A stretch of DNA of 64,000 bases from the NCBI GenBank assembly GCA_041687435.1, contig JAWLBX010000012.1, forward strand, positions 1 to 64,000, in the 5' to 3' direction. The position numbers were made by a program, and so were the translations under genes. Under the pieces are notes generated by a model. That model was not told the origin of the DNA, ran no database searches, and saw only the letters and a list, made by a program, of their open reading frames with translations. Below, in pieces: positions 26,010 to 34,852 of this stretch. Origin of the DNA: JACKII01 sp041687435 (GTDB lineage Bacteria; Pseudomonadota; Alphaproteobacteria; Bin95). Positions within the stretch are counted from its first letter, which is position 1. Every line of letters starts with the position of its first letter.

Positions 26010-27512
26010 CTACTCCTGCGCGACGGAAGAACCGACCTTGCCGAAACGCGAGCGCCGGATCGCGCGGTAGACCACGGCCACGACGATGATCAGCGTTGCC
26101 GCGTGCAGCCCCATCGCCAGCGGGCTCTGGAACAGCGAAATCACGTCACCCTGCGAAATCAGCAAGGCCCTGCGCAAGTTGTCCTCCAGCAAAGCCGACA
26201 AAACGAAGCCGATCAGCACGGTCGGCGCCGGAATCCGCAAGCGGCGCAGCATTATGCCGAAAATGCCGAACGCAAACATGATGTAGACCGCGAACATCGT
26301 GTTCGACAGCGCATAAGTCCCGATTATGGTCAGGAAAATAATCGGCGGATACAGCAAATCCCGGGGAATCGCTGACAGCAGCGTCATCCACCGTTTCAGG
26401 GCGTAGCCGAAGATCAAAATGCAGAACCCGGCACAGAACAGCGCGATATACATCGCATGGATAAACGGCAGATCGTTCTGGAACAGCAGCGGCCCCGGCG
26501 ACAAGCCATGAAAATAGAACGCACCCAGCAAGATCGCCGTAATGACATCCCCCGGCACACCCAGGGCCAGCAGCGGGATCAGGGTCGCGGCCTTCGTGCC
26601 CGAGTTGGCGCTTTCCGCCGCCGCCACGCCCGACAGCGCGCCCTTGCCGAATTCCTCCCGGTCCGGCGCGCTCCGCCGCGCCTCCGCGTAGGAGACGAAC
26701 GTGGACGCGGTCGCGCCGATACCCGGAATGGCACCCATGGTGATACCGATGACGCTGCCCTTCAGAATGGTCGGCAGGGTCATCCGGAAGTCCGCGCGGG
26801 TATAGCGCGTGCTGTCGATTTTCGGGGCCTTCAGCTCCCGAGCCGTGCTCATATAGTGTTCGAGGATGTCCGGCAGGGCGAACAGGCCGATCAGCAGCGG
26901 CAGGAATGGAATGCCGTCCGCCAGATCATTGACGCCGAAATCGAACCGTGGCGTCGCGTTCACCAGGTCGAGGCCGACCGTGCCCAGCAGCAAGCCCAAC
27001 AGGCCGCCGCAGATGCCGCGCGGCAGGCTTTCATGTGAAAGCGCGGCGATCACGGTCAGCGACAACAGGATCAGCGCGAAGAATTCCTTCGGCCCGAACT
27101 GCTGCCCGAACTTGGCGAGCCAACCCGCCAGCAGCACCAGGGCCACGACCGACAGCAGGTCGCCGATGAACGAGGCCCAGAGCGCCGTTTCGATCGCGCG
27201 CCCCGCCTGCCCCTTTTGCGCCAGCGGATAGCCGTCGATCACGGTACACGCCGCTGCCGGCGTACCAGGCACGTTCATGAGAATGGCGGAGATCGAGCCG
27301 CCGAAAAGCGAACCCTTGCCGATGCCGACCAGGATCAGCACACCTGTCAGCGGGTCCAGGAACAGCGTGAACGGCAGCAGCACGCCGACTGCCATGGTGG
27401 AGGTCAGGCCGGGAATGGCGCCGATCACCATGCCGCCCAGAACCGCAAGCGGCAGCAGGATCAGCAGTTCCGGCTGCGAGAGGTGGTCAATGACGATTGC
27501 GAAATGATCCAT
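26010..27512 (-). CDS. tctA: Tripartite tricarboxylate transporter, large permease TctA
   Basis: This 500-residue, about 12-helix membrane protein is the major subunit of TctABC solute:cation symporters. The duplicated family motif is present: GAIPGLTSTMAVGVLLPFT near the N-terminus and GAIPGIGATASTFVSYAEARR in the middle, plus LGVPGDVITAILLGAFYFHG. It is last in the tctC-tctB-tctA operon, 4 bases after tctB. Substrates of the family are citrate, aromatic acids and other carboxylates; this one is not assignable. Confidence 0.96.
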   Translation of the reverse strand: MDHFAIVIDHLSQPELLILLPLAVLGGMVIGAIPGLTSTMAVGVLLPFTLFLDPLTGVLILVGIGKGSLFGGSISAILMNVPGTPAAACTVIDGYPLAQKGQAGRAIETALWASFIGDLLSVVALVLLAGWLAKFGQQFGPKEFFALILLSLTVIAALSHESLPRGICGGLLGLLLGTVGLDLVNATPRFDFGVNDLADGIPFLPLLIGLFALPDILEHYMSTARELKAPKIDSTRYTRADFRMTLPTILKGSVIGITMGAIPGIGATASTFVSYAEARRSAPDREEFGKGALSGVAAAESANSGTKAATLIPLLALGVPGDVITAILLGAFYFHGLSPGPLLFQNDLPFIHAMYIALFCAGFCILIFGYALKRWMTLLSAIPRDLLYPPIIFLTIIGTYALSNTMFAVYIMFAFGIFGIMLRRLRIPAPTVLIGFVLSALLEDNLRRALLISQGDVISLFQSPLAMGLHAATLIIVVAVVYRAIRRSRFGKVGSSVAQE

Positions 27513-27516
27513 GACC

Positions 27517-28002
27517 CTATTCCCACAGACTGCCGGACGGGATGGGAATGCCGGCCACGAGATCGAAAATAACGTATACTGCCCCGGCGAAAACGACCGA
27601 CGTGATCACACTGGTCACCAGCCGCTGGCCGGACGCCAGCGTCGTAATCGCAATCATCATGACCACGCCGACCGGAATCATGCCGAAATAGGGAATGACC
27701 AGCAGGGAGGCGAGCAGGATGGCAGCGACCAGCAACAGCCGGCCGATAGCCTCCGGCTTTTTCCAGAGAACCCGTTCTCCAGCCAACAGCACCGAAGCGG
27801 CATCCAGCCCGCCCAGGATGATGAAGCCCCAGGCGATGATGCGCGGGAAAGCCTGCGGGCCAGGTGCGCCGCCCAGATCGAACGGCGGCGCCGGCACATA
27901 GACCGGTATCAGATAGACAAGCAGCAGGCATCCGAGCGCCACAGCACCCAGCCCACCCGACGCGGCCGCAAGGCGCGAACCGGACATGGACTTCCTCTCC
28001 AT
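27517..28002 (-). CDS. tctB: Tripartite tricarboxylate transporter, small permease TctB
   Basis: This 161-residue, four-helix membrane protein is the small TctB subunit. It has the family pattern GPQAFPRIIAWGFIILGGL near the first loop and a C-terminal pair of helices (VVMMIAITTLASGQRLVTS). It lies between tctC and tctA in the same operon. A 96-base gap with a GC-rich inverted repeat (GCCGCC/GGCGGC) separates it from tctC and could lower downstream expression relative to the receptor. Confidence 0.92.
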   Translation of the reverse strand: MERKSMSGSRLAAASGGLGAVALGCLLLVYLIPVYVPAPPFDLGGAPGPQAFPRIIAWGFIILGGLDAASVLLAGERVLWKKPEAIGRLLLVAAILLASLLVIPYFGMIPVGVVMMIAITTLASGQRLVTSVITSVVFAGAVYVIFDLVAGIPIPSGSLWE

Positions 28003-28098
28003 TGTTTATGATTGTGCGTGCCGCCGACGCCGGCGGCTTCGGCAGACGGTGGAGCGATCTTGCCCTTCCGCCTGCCAGAGTGGTTAGGCCGTTGCCGT

Positions 28099-29052
28099 CT
28101 ATTCCGCCTTGAGGATGCCGATCTTGGTCAGAACGGTGCGGAATGCATCCTGATCCTTCTTGATCTGCGCCTCGAACTCCTCCGGCCCTTGATAGCCGGG
28201 ATAGAGCGCCAGCTTGAACAGGCGTCCCTTCACGTCATCCCGCTGCAGGGCCTTTTCGACCGCCGCAGCCATACCTTCGACGGCTTCCTTCGGCGTACCC
28301 TCGCGGGTGACGAGACCGAACCAGCTCAGATGCTGCACGTCGACGCCCTGCTCCTTCAGCGTCGCGAGTTCGGGATAGCCCGGCCATTTTTCATCGTTGA
28401 TATAGCCGATCCCCTTCACCGCCCCGGTCTGGAGCTGCGGCAGAAGGTTCGAGTCGACCATAGCGTTCACATGCCCGCCCATCAGCGCGTTGAGCGCATC
28501 GCTGCTGCCGCGGTAGGGCACATGCGTCATCTCGATGCCCAGGGCGTTTGCGAACATCTCCATATAGGTGTGAGTGATGCCGCCCACGCCGGTGGAGGCG
28601 TAGGTCAGGCGGTTTTCCTTGGCATAGGCAGCGAATTCCGCCGCATTCGACACCGGCACATCCGGGTGCACCGCGACCGCCACCCAAGAGCGCGCGATGC
28701 GGGCGACCGGCTGCACGTCCTTGTCCACATCATACGGCATCTGGCGGGTAAAGATGCTGGCCATGACCGAAGTCGGGCTGACCGAGAAGGTGTAGCCATC
28801 CGGCTTGGCCTGCAGCGCCTTTGCCGTGCCGATCAGGCCGGCGCCGCCGCCAATGTTCTCGATCGTAATCGACTGGCCCAGAATTTCTTCGAGCGCCGGC
28901 TGAACGGACCGGATGGTGTTGTCGCTGCTGCCGCCGGGCCCGTACGGAACGACAATCCGAATGCCCTTTTCAGGCCAAGCTGCGTTGGCTGGCGAGAAGC
29001 CAACGAATGCCGCCATGGCAAGCCCTATGGTGAGCAGTTTCCGCATCCCCAA
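28099..29052 (-). CDS. tctC: TctC-type periplasmic solute-binding protein
   Basis: This 317-residue Bug-family receptor has a signal peptide (residues 1-24, cleavage near ANAA-W) and the signature WPEKGIRIVVPYGPGGSSDN. The ligand-loop segment NIGGGAGLIGTAKALQAKPDGYT follows, with YASTGVGGITHTYMEMFANA further on. It captures a carboxylate in the periplasm for TctAB. First gene of the operon, transcribed divergently from the peptide ABC importer across a 470-base control region. Confidence 0.96.
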   Translation of the reverse strand: MGMRKLLTIGLAMAAFVGFSPANAAWPEKGIRIVVPYGPGGSSDNTIRSVQPALEEILGQSITIENIGGGAGLIGTAKALQAKPDGYTFSVSPTSVMASIFTRQMPYDVDKDVQPVARIARSWVAVAVHPDVPVSNAAEFAAYAKENRLTYASTGVGGITHTYMEMFANALGIEMTHVPYRGSSDALNALMGGHVNAMVDSNLLPQLQTGAVKGIGYINDEKWPGYPELATLKEQGVDVQHLSWFGLVTREGTPKEAVEGMAAAVEKALQRDDVKGRLFKLALYPGYQGPEEFEAQIKKDQDAFRTVLTKIGILKAE

Positions 29053-29200
29053 ATTCTCCTTGTTTGATCTGTGTCAGAGTGCACGAACCTTACAAGACCG
29101 GTGTGAAATTCCAAGCCCTTCCTCAGAAAATCGCCGGTGGAAGAGGTGATGGCAGAGACCCGCCGCCGGCTGAACCGGTAACGCATCCAAATTGCTGCGA

Positions 29201-29385
29201 TGCACAATTATGCAGTTGCGCCACCGCGTTGACCAATTCGTAACCGGAACGGGTCACCGATTGCACCGAAAGATAACAAGGCCAGGATATGGATCAAATA
29301 ACCCAAGGATAAATTGGGTAATTTTTCGAATAACTTTTGTGCATAATTCGATATTCACGCACAATTTTTGTGTTCAATGCACAAA
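29201..29385. promoter_or_regulatory. Cluster of TTGTGCA/TGCACAA half-sites (candidate activator sites)
   Basis: Within the AT-rich 470-base gap between tctC and the ABC importer, the core TGCACAA or its complement recurs at 29201-29207, 29337-29343, 29359-29364 (GCACAA), 29367-29372 (TTTGTG) and 29378-29385. Three pair as palindromes: TGCA-N6-TGCA (29201-29214), TTGTGC-N16-GCACAA (29337-29364) and TTTGTG-N7-CACAAA (29367-29385). A separate ACCCAA-N7-TTGGGT repeat lies at 29301-29319. They lie 30-230 bases upstream of a sigma-54-like promoter, the normal place for enhancer-binding proteins such as NtrC. Confidence 0.5.
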
Positions 29386-29414
29386 TTGGCGACATTTTCC
29401 CAAATTTTCATTTT

Positions 29415-29431
29415 TTGGCACGCCTTATGCA
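29415..29431 (+). promoter_or_regulatory. Candidate sigma-54 (-24/-12) promoter
   Basis: TTGGCACG-CCTT-ATGCA matches the sigma-54 consensus YTGGCACG-N4-TTGCW with one changed base in the -12 element. The invariant GG (29417-29418) and GC (29429-29430) are 12 bases apart as required. The predicted start near 29443 lies about 80 bases before the binding-protein gene. Confidence 0.6.
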
Positions 29432-29522
29432 TCAACCGGTTGCTGCTGGAAGTGCCAATTCTGGACACAACGACCAGGATTTAACGCTTCGGCAGGATGT
29501 TCTATCGCCACGAGGTGTCCGA

Positions 29523-31385
29523 ATGACTCAAGTATCCCGAGCGACCCTAACCAGTTTGCTGCATCGCAAAATGCGGCGTGGCATCGGCATTGCTGCGCTT
29601 GCAAGCGCCATGGCCCTACCCGGAGCACAGGCACAGGCGGAGGATGTTCTGCGCGTTGCCATGACGGCCGCCGATATTCCGATCAATATCGGCCAGCCGG
29701 ATCAAGGGTTCGAAGGCTTCCGGTTCATGGGCTACATGCTCTACGACGCGCTTGTCCTTTGGGATTTGTCCAAGGCGGACGAGCCTGCTGGCCTCACGCC
29801 CGGCCTCGCAGAAAGCTGGTCCGTCGATCCAGACAATCCGGAACGCTGGATTTTCAACCTGCGCAAGGGCGTGAAGTTCCACGACGGCAGCGACTTCACC
29901 GCCGACGACGTGGTCTGGAATTTCGAGAAGGTGACCAAAACCGATGCACCTCAGTACGAACCGAAACAGGCTGCCCTCGTAGCGCAGCGGATTCCGGCGC
30001 TGAAAGAGGTGAACAAGATCGATGATCACACGATCGAGATCCTGACCGACGGCATCAGCGCCTATGTGCCCTATCAGGTGAGCTTCTGGTTCATGTCGAG
30101 CCAGGAACACTATGAGAAGGTTGGCAGCTGGGCGGAATTCGCCGAGTCGCCGTCCGGCACCGGCCCCTGGAAGTTTGTCTCCCAAACGCCGCGGGCGAAA
30201 GTGGAGATGGTGCCGAACAAGGACTATTGGAACCCGGAGCGGGTGCCGAAAGTCGATCGCGTGATCCTGCGGCCGATCCCGGAAGCATCCGCCCGAATGG
30301 CCGCCATTCTTTCAGGCCAGGTGGACTTCGTCGAGGCACCGTCGCCGGACGCCATTCCGCGCTTGCAATCCTCCGGCATTAAGATCGCCACCAACGCCTA
30401 TCCGCACAACTGGGCGATCAAGCCGAGCCGGATCGAGGGTTCGCCCTGGAACGACATCAACGTTCGCAAGGCGGCAAACCTCTGCATCGACCGCGCAGGC
30501 ATGAAGCAGATGCTGGCCGGCAATGCCATTCCCTCGGAAGGCCACCTGCCACCTGGGGACACTTGGTTCGGAGAACCGGATTTCAAGATCGGCTACCGCC
30601 CGGACGAGGCCCGCGAACTGATGGCTGCCAGCGGTCACACGGCCGACAAGCCGCTGACGGTCAAAATCGCAATTTCCACCAGCGGGTCCGGCCAGATGCA
30701 GCCGCTGCCCATGTTCGAATACCTTCAGGCGAACCTGGCGGAATGCCATTTCGACGTGCAGGCCGAGGTCATGGAGTGGAATGCGCTTCTGGCCTTCGGG
30801 CGGAAACCGGCGGATTCCGAAGAAGCGATCTCCAAGGGCATCAATGCCATCGTCATCAGCCACGCGACCCAAGATCCGTACAGCGGGTTTGAGCGCTTTT
30901 TCCTGTCCTCGCGCATTTCGCCGGCGGGCTCGAATTGGGGCATGCTGAAGGATCAGTGGTACGACGATACCTTGGCAAAGGCCGCCAAGACCTTCGAGCC
31001 GGAAGTCTTGAACGAAATCCTGAGCTCGGTTCATGAGCGCGTGGTTAACGAGGCCGAATGGGTCTGGGTTGTCCACGATGTGAACCCGCGCGCGCTTGCC
31101 CCGCATGTCAAAGGGTTCGTGCAGGCGAAGAGTTGGTTCCAGGATCTGACCCCGGTCTACATCGAACGGTACCGGCACCGGCCGCGGCCTGCCGCGCCGG
31201 CCCTTTATGGGGCGAGACCGGCAGGCAGCACCGCCCGGCCCGTTCGGCTTTCATTCCCCCGACATCCGGATCGCATTCATGCTGTTCTATGTGTTGAAAC
31301 GGCTTCTTTACTCGATCCCGATCGCGCTGGGCGTGTCGGTGATCTGTTTCGCCCTTGTGCATATTGGCCCGGGCGACCCCCTTAG
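29523..31385 (+). CDS. Peptide-type ABC transporter substrate-binding protein, stop codon lost
   Basis: A family 5 (DppA/OppA-type) periplasmic receptor. The signal peptide ends near AQAQAE. Motifs include PGLAESWSVD, LRKGVKFHDGSDFTADDVVWNFE and GPWKF. The ATG at 29523 has GAGG 7 bases upstream. The natural C-terminus should fall near SWFQDLTPVYIE; instead the frame runs on for about 75 Pro/Arg-rich residues with no family resemblance and overlaps the permease gene by 107 bases. A frameshift or point loss of the stop near 31160-31200 is likely. The run-on passes through GC-rich inverted repeats of the kind that usually separate receptor and permease genes. The mature receptor domain itself is intact. 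Confidence 0.88.
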   Translation: MTQVSRATLTSLLHRKMRRGIGIAALASAMALPGAQAQAEDVLRVAMTAADIPINIGQPDQGFEGFRFMGYMLYDALVLWDLSKADEPAGLTPGLAESWSVDPDNPERWIFNLRKGVKFHDGSDFTADDVVWNFEKVTKTDAPQYEPKQAALVAQRIPALKEVNKIDDHTIEILTDGISAYVPYQVSFWFMSSQEHYEKVGSWAEFAESPSGTGPWKFVSQTPRAKVEMVPNKDYWNPERVPKVDRVILRPIPEASARMAAILSGQVDFVEAPSPDAIPRLQSSGIKIATNAYPHNWAIKPSRIEGSPWNDINVRKAANLCIDRAGMKQMLAGNAIPSEGHLPPGDTWFGEPDFKIGYRPDEARELMAASGHTADKPLTVKIAISTSGSGQMQPLPMFEYLQANLAECHFDVQAEVMEWNALLAFGRKPADSEEAISKGINAIVISHATQDPYSGFERFFLSSRISPAGSNWGMLKDQWYDDTLAKAAKTFEPEVLNEILSSVHERVVNEAEWVWVVHDVNPRALAPHVKGFVQAKSWFQDLTPVYIERYRHRPRPAAPALYGARPAGSTARPVRLSFPRHPDRIHAVLCVETASLLDPDRAGRVGDLFRPCAYWPGRPP

Positions 31386-32229
31386 CACACTGCTTCCGGA
31401 AGATGCGCCACAGGAAGTGGTCGACCGGCTGAAGGCGGAATACGGCTTGGACAAGCCGCTGGTGGTCCAATACGTGCTCTGGCTCGGCAAGGCGCTGACC
31501 GGCGATTTCGGCATCTCCATCGTAACCAGCCGCTCGGTCTTGGGAGAGGTGCTGCCGGCCTTGGTCAACAGCCTCATCCTGGCAGTCGGCGGCGCCATGC
31601 TGGGCTTCATCGTCGGCATGATCCTGGGCGGCTTGGCCGGTTATTTCCACGGTCGTCCGGCGGACCGCGTATTCACCGGCATGGCCATCACCGGCGTCAG
31701 CGTACCGCACTACTGGCTGGCGATCGTTCTGGTGATCATCTTTTCGGTTGAACTGCAATGGCTGCCATCTCTCGGAATGAACATGAGCGGCGCCACGGAC
31801 TTCACCTTCACCATAGAGAATTTTCGGCACATGGTGCTGCCGGTAATTGCGCTTTCGGTCATTCCGGCCGGCATCGTCACCCGCACCGTGCGCGGCGCGG
31901 TTGCCGAACTGCTCAACCAGGAATTCGTCGAGGCGTTGCGCTCCAAGGGCATGAACGAACGCCAGATCTTGCGCCATGTGGCCAAGAACGCAGCGCCGCA
32001 AGTGATGGCGGTGATGGGTCTGCAATTGGGCTATCTGCTCGGCGGGTCCATCCTGATCGAAACCGTGTTCGCCTGGCCAGGCACCGGCCTGCTGCTGAAC
32101 AATGCGATCTTCTCCCGCGACATCCCCCTGCTTCAGGGCACCATCCTTATTCTCGCCCTGATCTTTGTTGCGCTGAACCTGCTGATCGATGTGGCCCAGG
32201 CCACCGTTGACCCGCGCATCAAGCGCTAG
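31279..32229 (+). CDS. Peptide-type ABC transporter permease (DppB-like)
   Basis: This 316-residue inner-membrane permease has six predicted helices. The N-terminus MLFYVLKRLLYSIPIALGVS and the GPGDPL motif are standard for DppB/GsiC-type proteins. The EAA loop is recognisable in FVEALRSKGMNERQILRHVAKN. The ATG at 31279 is chosen from this conserved N-terminus, although the preceding gene's run-on overlaps it. The partner permease follows 27 bases downstream. Confidence 0.95.
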   Translation: MLFYVLKRLLYSIPIALGVSVICFALVHIGPGDPLSTLLPEDAPQEVVDRLKAEYGLDKPLVVQYVLWLGKALTGDFGISIVTSRSVLGEVLPALVNSLILAVGGAMLGFIVGMILGGLAGYFHGRPADRVFTGMAITGVSVPHYWLAIVLVIIFSVELQWLPSLGMNMSGATDFTFTIENFRHMVLPVIALSVIPAGIVTRTVRGAVAELLNQEFVEALRSKGMNERQILRHVAKNAAPQVMAVMGLQLGYLLGGSILIETVFAWPGTGLLLNNAIFSRDIPLLQGTILILALIFVALNLLIDVAQATVDPRIKR

Positions 32230-32256
32230 CCCTTGCGATAGGCTGGAGACTGACCC

Positions 32257-33162
32257 ATGACCGCCCAAACAATGGATTCCACTGCCATCGCCGCCGCGGA
32301 GGCGCCCAGCGCCGGACCGAAGCGCCGCACCTACTGGTCTGCCGTGTTCGAGCGCTTGCGCCGTGATCCGGTAACCATCGGCTGCGCTGTGATCATCCTT
32401 ATCATCATGCTGGCAGCGATTTTTGCGCCCCTGATAGCGCCGCACGACCCATACAAGACCAGCATGTTGAACCGGCTGGCAGCCGTCGGCACTCCCGGCC
32501 ACCTGCTGGGCACGGACGAGCTGGGCCGCGACATGCTGAGCCGCCTGATCTATGGCGGGCGGGTGTCGCTGTTCACCGCCATTGTCCCGGTGATCGGCGC
32601 TCTCATCCTCGGCGGCACGCTTGGCATTGTCGCCGGGTTCCTGGGGGGGCGGGTGAACATGATCATCATGCGCACCATGGACGTGTTTTACGCCTTCCCA
32701 TCCATTCTGCTGGCAATCGCGATTTCGGGCGCGTTGGGCGCCGGCGTCCTCAACGCCGTAATCTCGCTAACGCTGATCTTCATGCCGCCGATCTGCCGCG
32801 TTGCGGAGACCGTGACAACCCAGGTGCGCAATCTCGACTTCATCGCCGCCGCCCGCGCAACGCCTGCCAGCACCGGGCGCATATTGCGGGTGCATGTCCT
32901 GGGCAATGTACTGGGGCCGATCCTGATCTACGCTTCCAGCCTGGTCAGCGTCTCGATCATCATCGCCTCTGGTCTGAGCTTTCTCGGATTGGGTGTCAGC
33001 CCGCCGGAAGCTGATTGGGGCCTCATGCTGAACACGCTGCGCCAGTCCATCTATGTCGCGCCAGTCAATGCGGCCCTGCCCGGCGTCCTGATTTTCATCA
33101 CCGGTTTCTGTTTCAACCTGATGAGTGATGGCTTGCGTTCGGCCATGGACGTCAAGCTCTAA
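32257..33162 (+). CDS. Peptide-type ABC transporter permease (DppC-like)
   Basis: This 301-residue second permease starts with a short cytosolic tail, then TM1 (VTIGCAVIILIIMLAAIFAPLIA) and the family motif HLLGTDELGRDMLSRLIYGGRVSL. The EAA loop includes FIAAARATPASTGRILRVHVLGN, and the C-terminal segment reads PPEADWGLML. It forms the membrane channel with the DppB-like protein. The small amidase-partner gene starts 20 bases later in the same direction, so transport and hydrolysis appear co-transcribed. Confidence 0.95.
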   Translation: MTAQTMDSTAIAAAEAPSAGPKRRTYWSAVFERLRRDPVTIGCAVIILIIMLAAIFAPLIAPHDPYKTSMLNRLAAVGTPGHLLGTDELGRDMLSRLIYGGRVSLFTAIVPVIGALILGGTLGIVAGFLGGRVNMIIMRTMDVFYAFPSILLAIAISGALGAGVLNAVISLTLIFMPPICRVAETVTTQVRNLDFIAAARATPASTGRILRVHVLGNVLGPILIYASSLVSVSIIIASGLSFLGLGVSPPEADWGLMLNTLRQSIYVAPVNAALPGVLIFITGFCFNLMSDGLRSAMDVKL

Positions 33163-33182
33163 CCCTGGAGGATTATCCGCTC

Positions 33183-33392
33183 ATGACCACCACCCCGCCC
33201 ATTACCATTGAAGCCTTCGCCGTTCTCGCAGAACAGCGCGGCCTTCGGATCGAGGATCCGACCATGTTGGAACGGCTTTATGCCGGTTATAGCTCGCTGC
33301 AAGGCCTGCTTGCACGCCTTCCAGCCGAACCGGACCCGGCCACCGATCCCGCTCTGATCTTCCTCGGCCAAGGCGTGGAGTTAAGCCGATGA
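33183..33392 (+). CDS. Small amidase partner protein (AtzG/DUF4089-like)
   Basis: This 69-residue acidic protein has a helical N-terminus and a conserved-looking tail of the type L..LP-x-E-x-DPA..IF. It overlaps the following amidase start by 4 bases (ATGA). Small proteins of this size and pattern precede some amidase-signature enzymes; AtzG of the AtzE biuret pathway is the known example and is a GatC-like partner needed for activity. The assignment rests on size, position and this pattern; similarity to AtzG proper cannot be tested here. GGAG lies about 9 bases upstream of the ATG. Confidence 0.65.
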   Translation: MTTTPPITIEAFAVLAEQRGLRIEDPTMLERLYAGYSSLQGLLARLPAEPDPATDPALIFLGQGVELSR

Positions 33393-34777
33393 CCGCACTG
33401 CATTTCCAATCGCTCGCGGATGCAGCGCGCCTGCTCCGTCTCGGCGCGGTCAAACCCAGCGATCTGGTCGAGGAATGCCTGCACCAGATCGGCAACCATA
33501 ATGACGAGTTGAACGCCTACATCACCGTCTGCGCGCCGGAGGCACGGGAAGCCGCCGCCATTGCCGACGAGGAGATTGAGAACGGCCATTGGCGTGGCCT
33601 GCTGCACGGCATACCGGTAGCACTGAAGGACATTTACGACACGGCCGGCATCCGCACCACCTGCCATTCCAAGCTGTTTGCCGACCGCATCCCGGATGCC
33701 GACTGCGATTCGTGGGAACGCCTGTCCGGAGCAGGCGCCATTCTGCTGGGCAAGACTTCCACCCACGAATTCGCCACCGGCGGGCCATCCTTCGACCTGC
33801 CCTGGCCACCGGCCCGCAACCCCTGGAACCCGGACCACATTCCGGCCGGTTCCTCCAGCGGCTCCGGCGCAGCGGTGGCTTCGGGCATGGCCTATATGGC
33901 GATGGGTTCGGACACCGGCGGCTCGATCCGCGGGCCGGCCGGCGTGAACGGTCTGTCGGGCCTCAAACCCACCTACGGCCGCCTAAGCCGGCGCGGCATC
34001 TTTCCGCTCAGCTGGACCCAGGATCATGCCGGGCCGCTCGCCCGCACGACCGAGGACTGCGCAATGGTCATGCAAGTGCTGTCCGGCCATGACCCGTTAG
34101 ACCCAACCTCTGTTAATGCTGCCGCTCCCGACTATCTTGCAACACTGAACCGGCCGATCAAAGGCATGCGCATCGGCTGGTGCCGCGACTGGTACGAGGC
34201 CGATGCCGACGACAGCGTCAATCAGGCGACTGCGGCGATGGCGGAAACGCTGCAAGGCCTGGGGGCGGAGATCGTACCCATCACCCTGCCGCCACTGGCC
34301 GATTTCCACGCCTGCGGTCGGATCATCATCTTGTCCGAGGCGTTCTCCATCCATCGCCGCTGGATCGCAGAACAGCCGGAAATGTATGGCGAGTTCTTCC
34401 GCCTGCGCTGCCGCCTGGGCGCATTCGTCGGCGCGGATCAGTATCTGAACGCGTTGCGGTGGCGCCGTGAGTTGACGGCGGCGACGGAGGCAGGAATGGC
34501 CGATGTCGATATGCTACTGACAGCCAACCAGTACGGCCCGGCAGAAACATTTGAGGCCTCACAGCAGGACTACCACTTCTTTGGCAAATCCTCGCTCACC
34601 ATGCCGGCAAACGTCACCGGCCAGCCGGCGCTGACCGTGCGTGCGGGCTTCGCAGACAACGGCTTGCCCGTTGCAGCCCAGTTGATCGGCCATTCCTTCG
34701 CGGATGCCGATGTGTTGCGCGTTGGCCACCAATTCGAACTGGCACGGCCCGATTTGCGCACCTGGCCCGAGTTGTAA
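33389..34777 (+). CDS. Amidase-signature hydrolase (GatA/AtzE-like)
   Basis: This 462-residue enzyme has the complete Ser-cisSer-Lys triad: Lys in VALKDIYDTAG (about residue 80), cis-Ser in AGSSSGSGAAVASG (about 155), and the nucleophile in SDTGGSIRGPAGVNG (about 179). The family cleaves amides, ureido compounds or aminoacyl amides. The coupled 69-residue partner upstream and the peptide-type importer suggest uptake then hydrolysis of an amide or oligopeptide-like nitrogen source. It is the last gene of the unit, followed by a strong terminator. Confidence 0.94.
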   Translation: MTALHFQSLADAARLLRLGAVKPSDLVEECLHQIGNHNDELNAYITVCAPEAREAAAIADEEIENGHWRGLLHGIPVALKDIYDTAGIRTTCHSKLFADRIPDADCDSWERLSGAGAILLGKTSTHEFATGGPSFDLPWPPARNPWNPDHIPAGSSSGSGAAVASGMAYMAMGSDTGGSIRGPAGVNGLSGLKPTYGRLSRRGIFPLSWTQDHAGPLARTTEDCAMVMQVLSGHDPLDPTSVNAAAPDYLATLNRPIKGMRIGWCRDWYEADADDSVNQATAAMAETLQGLGAEIVPITLPPLADFHACGRIIILSEAFSIHRRWIAEQPEMYGEFFRLRCRLGAFVGADQYLNALRWRRELTAATEAGMADVDMLLTANQYGPAETFEASQQDYHFFGKSSLTMPANVTGQPALTVRAGFADNGLPVAAQLIGHSFADADVLRVGHQFELARPDLRTWPEL

Positions 34778-34792
34778 ACATTCAACCCGAGC

Positions 34793-34833
34793 AAAAAAAA
34801 GGCCGGCGCCTCCATGGAAGCGCCGGCCTTTTT
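34793..34833. terminator. Bidirectional rho-independent terminator
   Basis: Eight A, a 9-base-pair perfect stem (GGCCGGCGC), an inner TCCA/TGGA stem and five T lie between the convergent amidase and ATPase genes. Either strand gives a GC stem followed by a T-run. Confidence 0.92.
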
Positions 34834-34852
34834 CGTTTGGTATCTTTACATG

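Noticed and set aside
31108..32502. 464-codon frame antisense to the ABC permease genes
   Set aside because: Shadow frame; both permeases on the other strand carry full family motifs.
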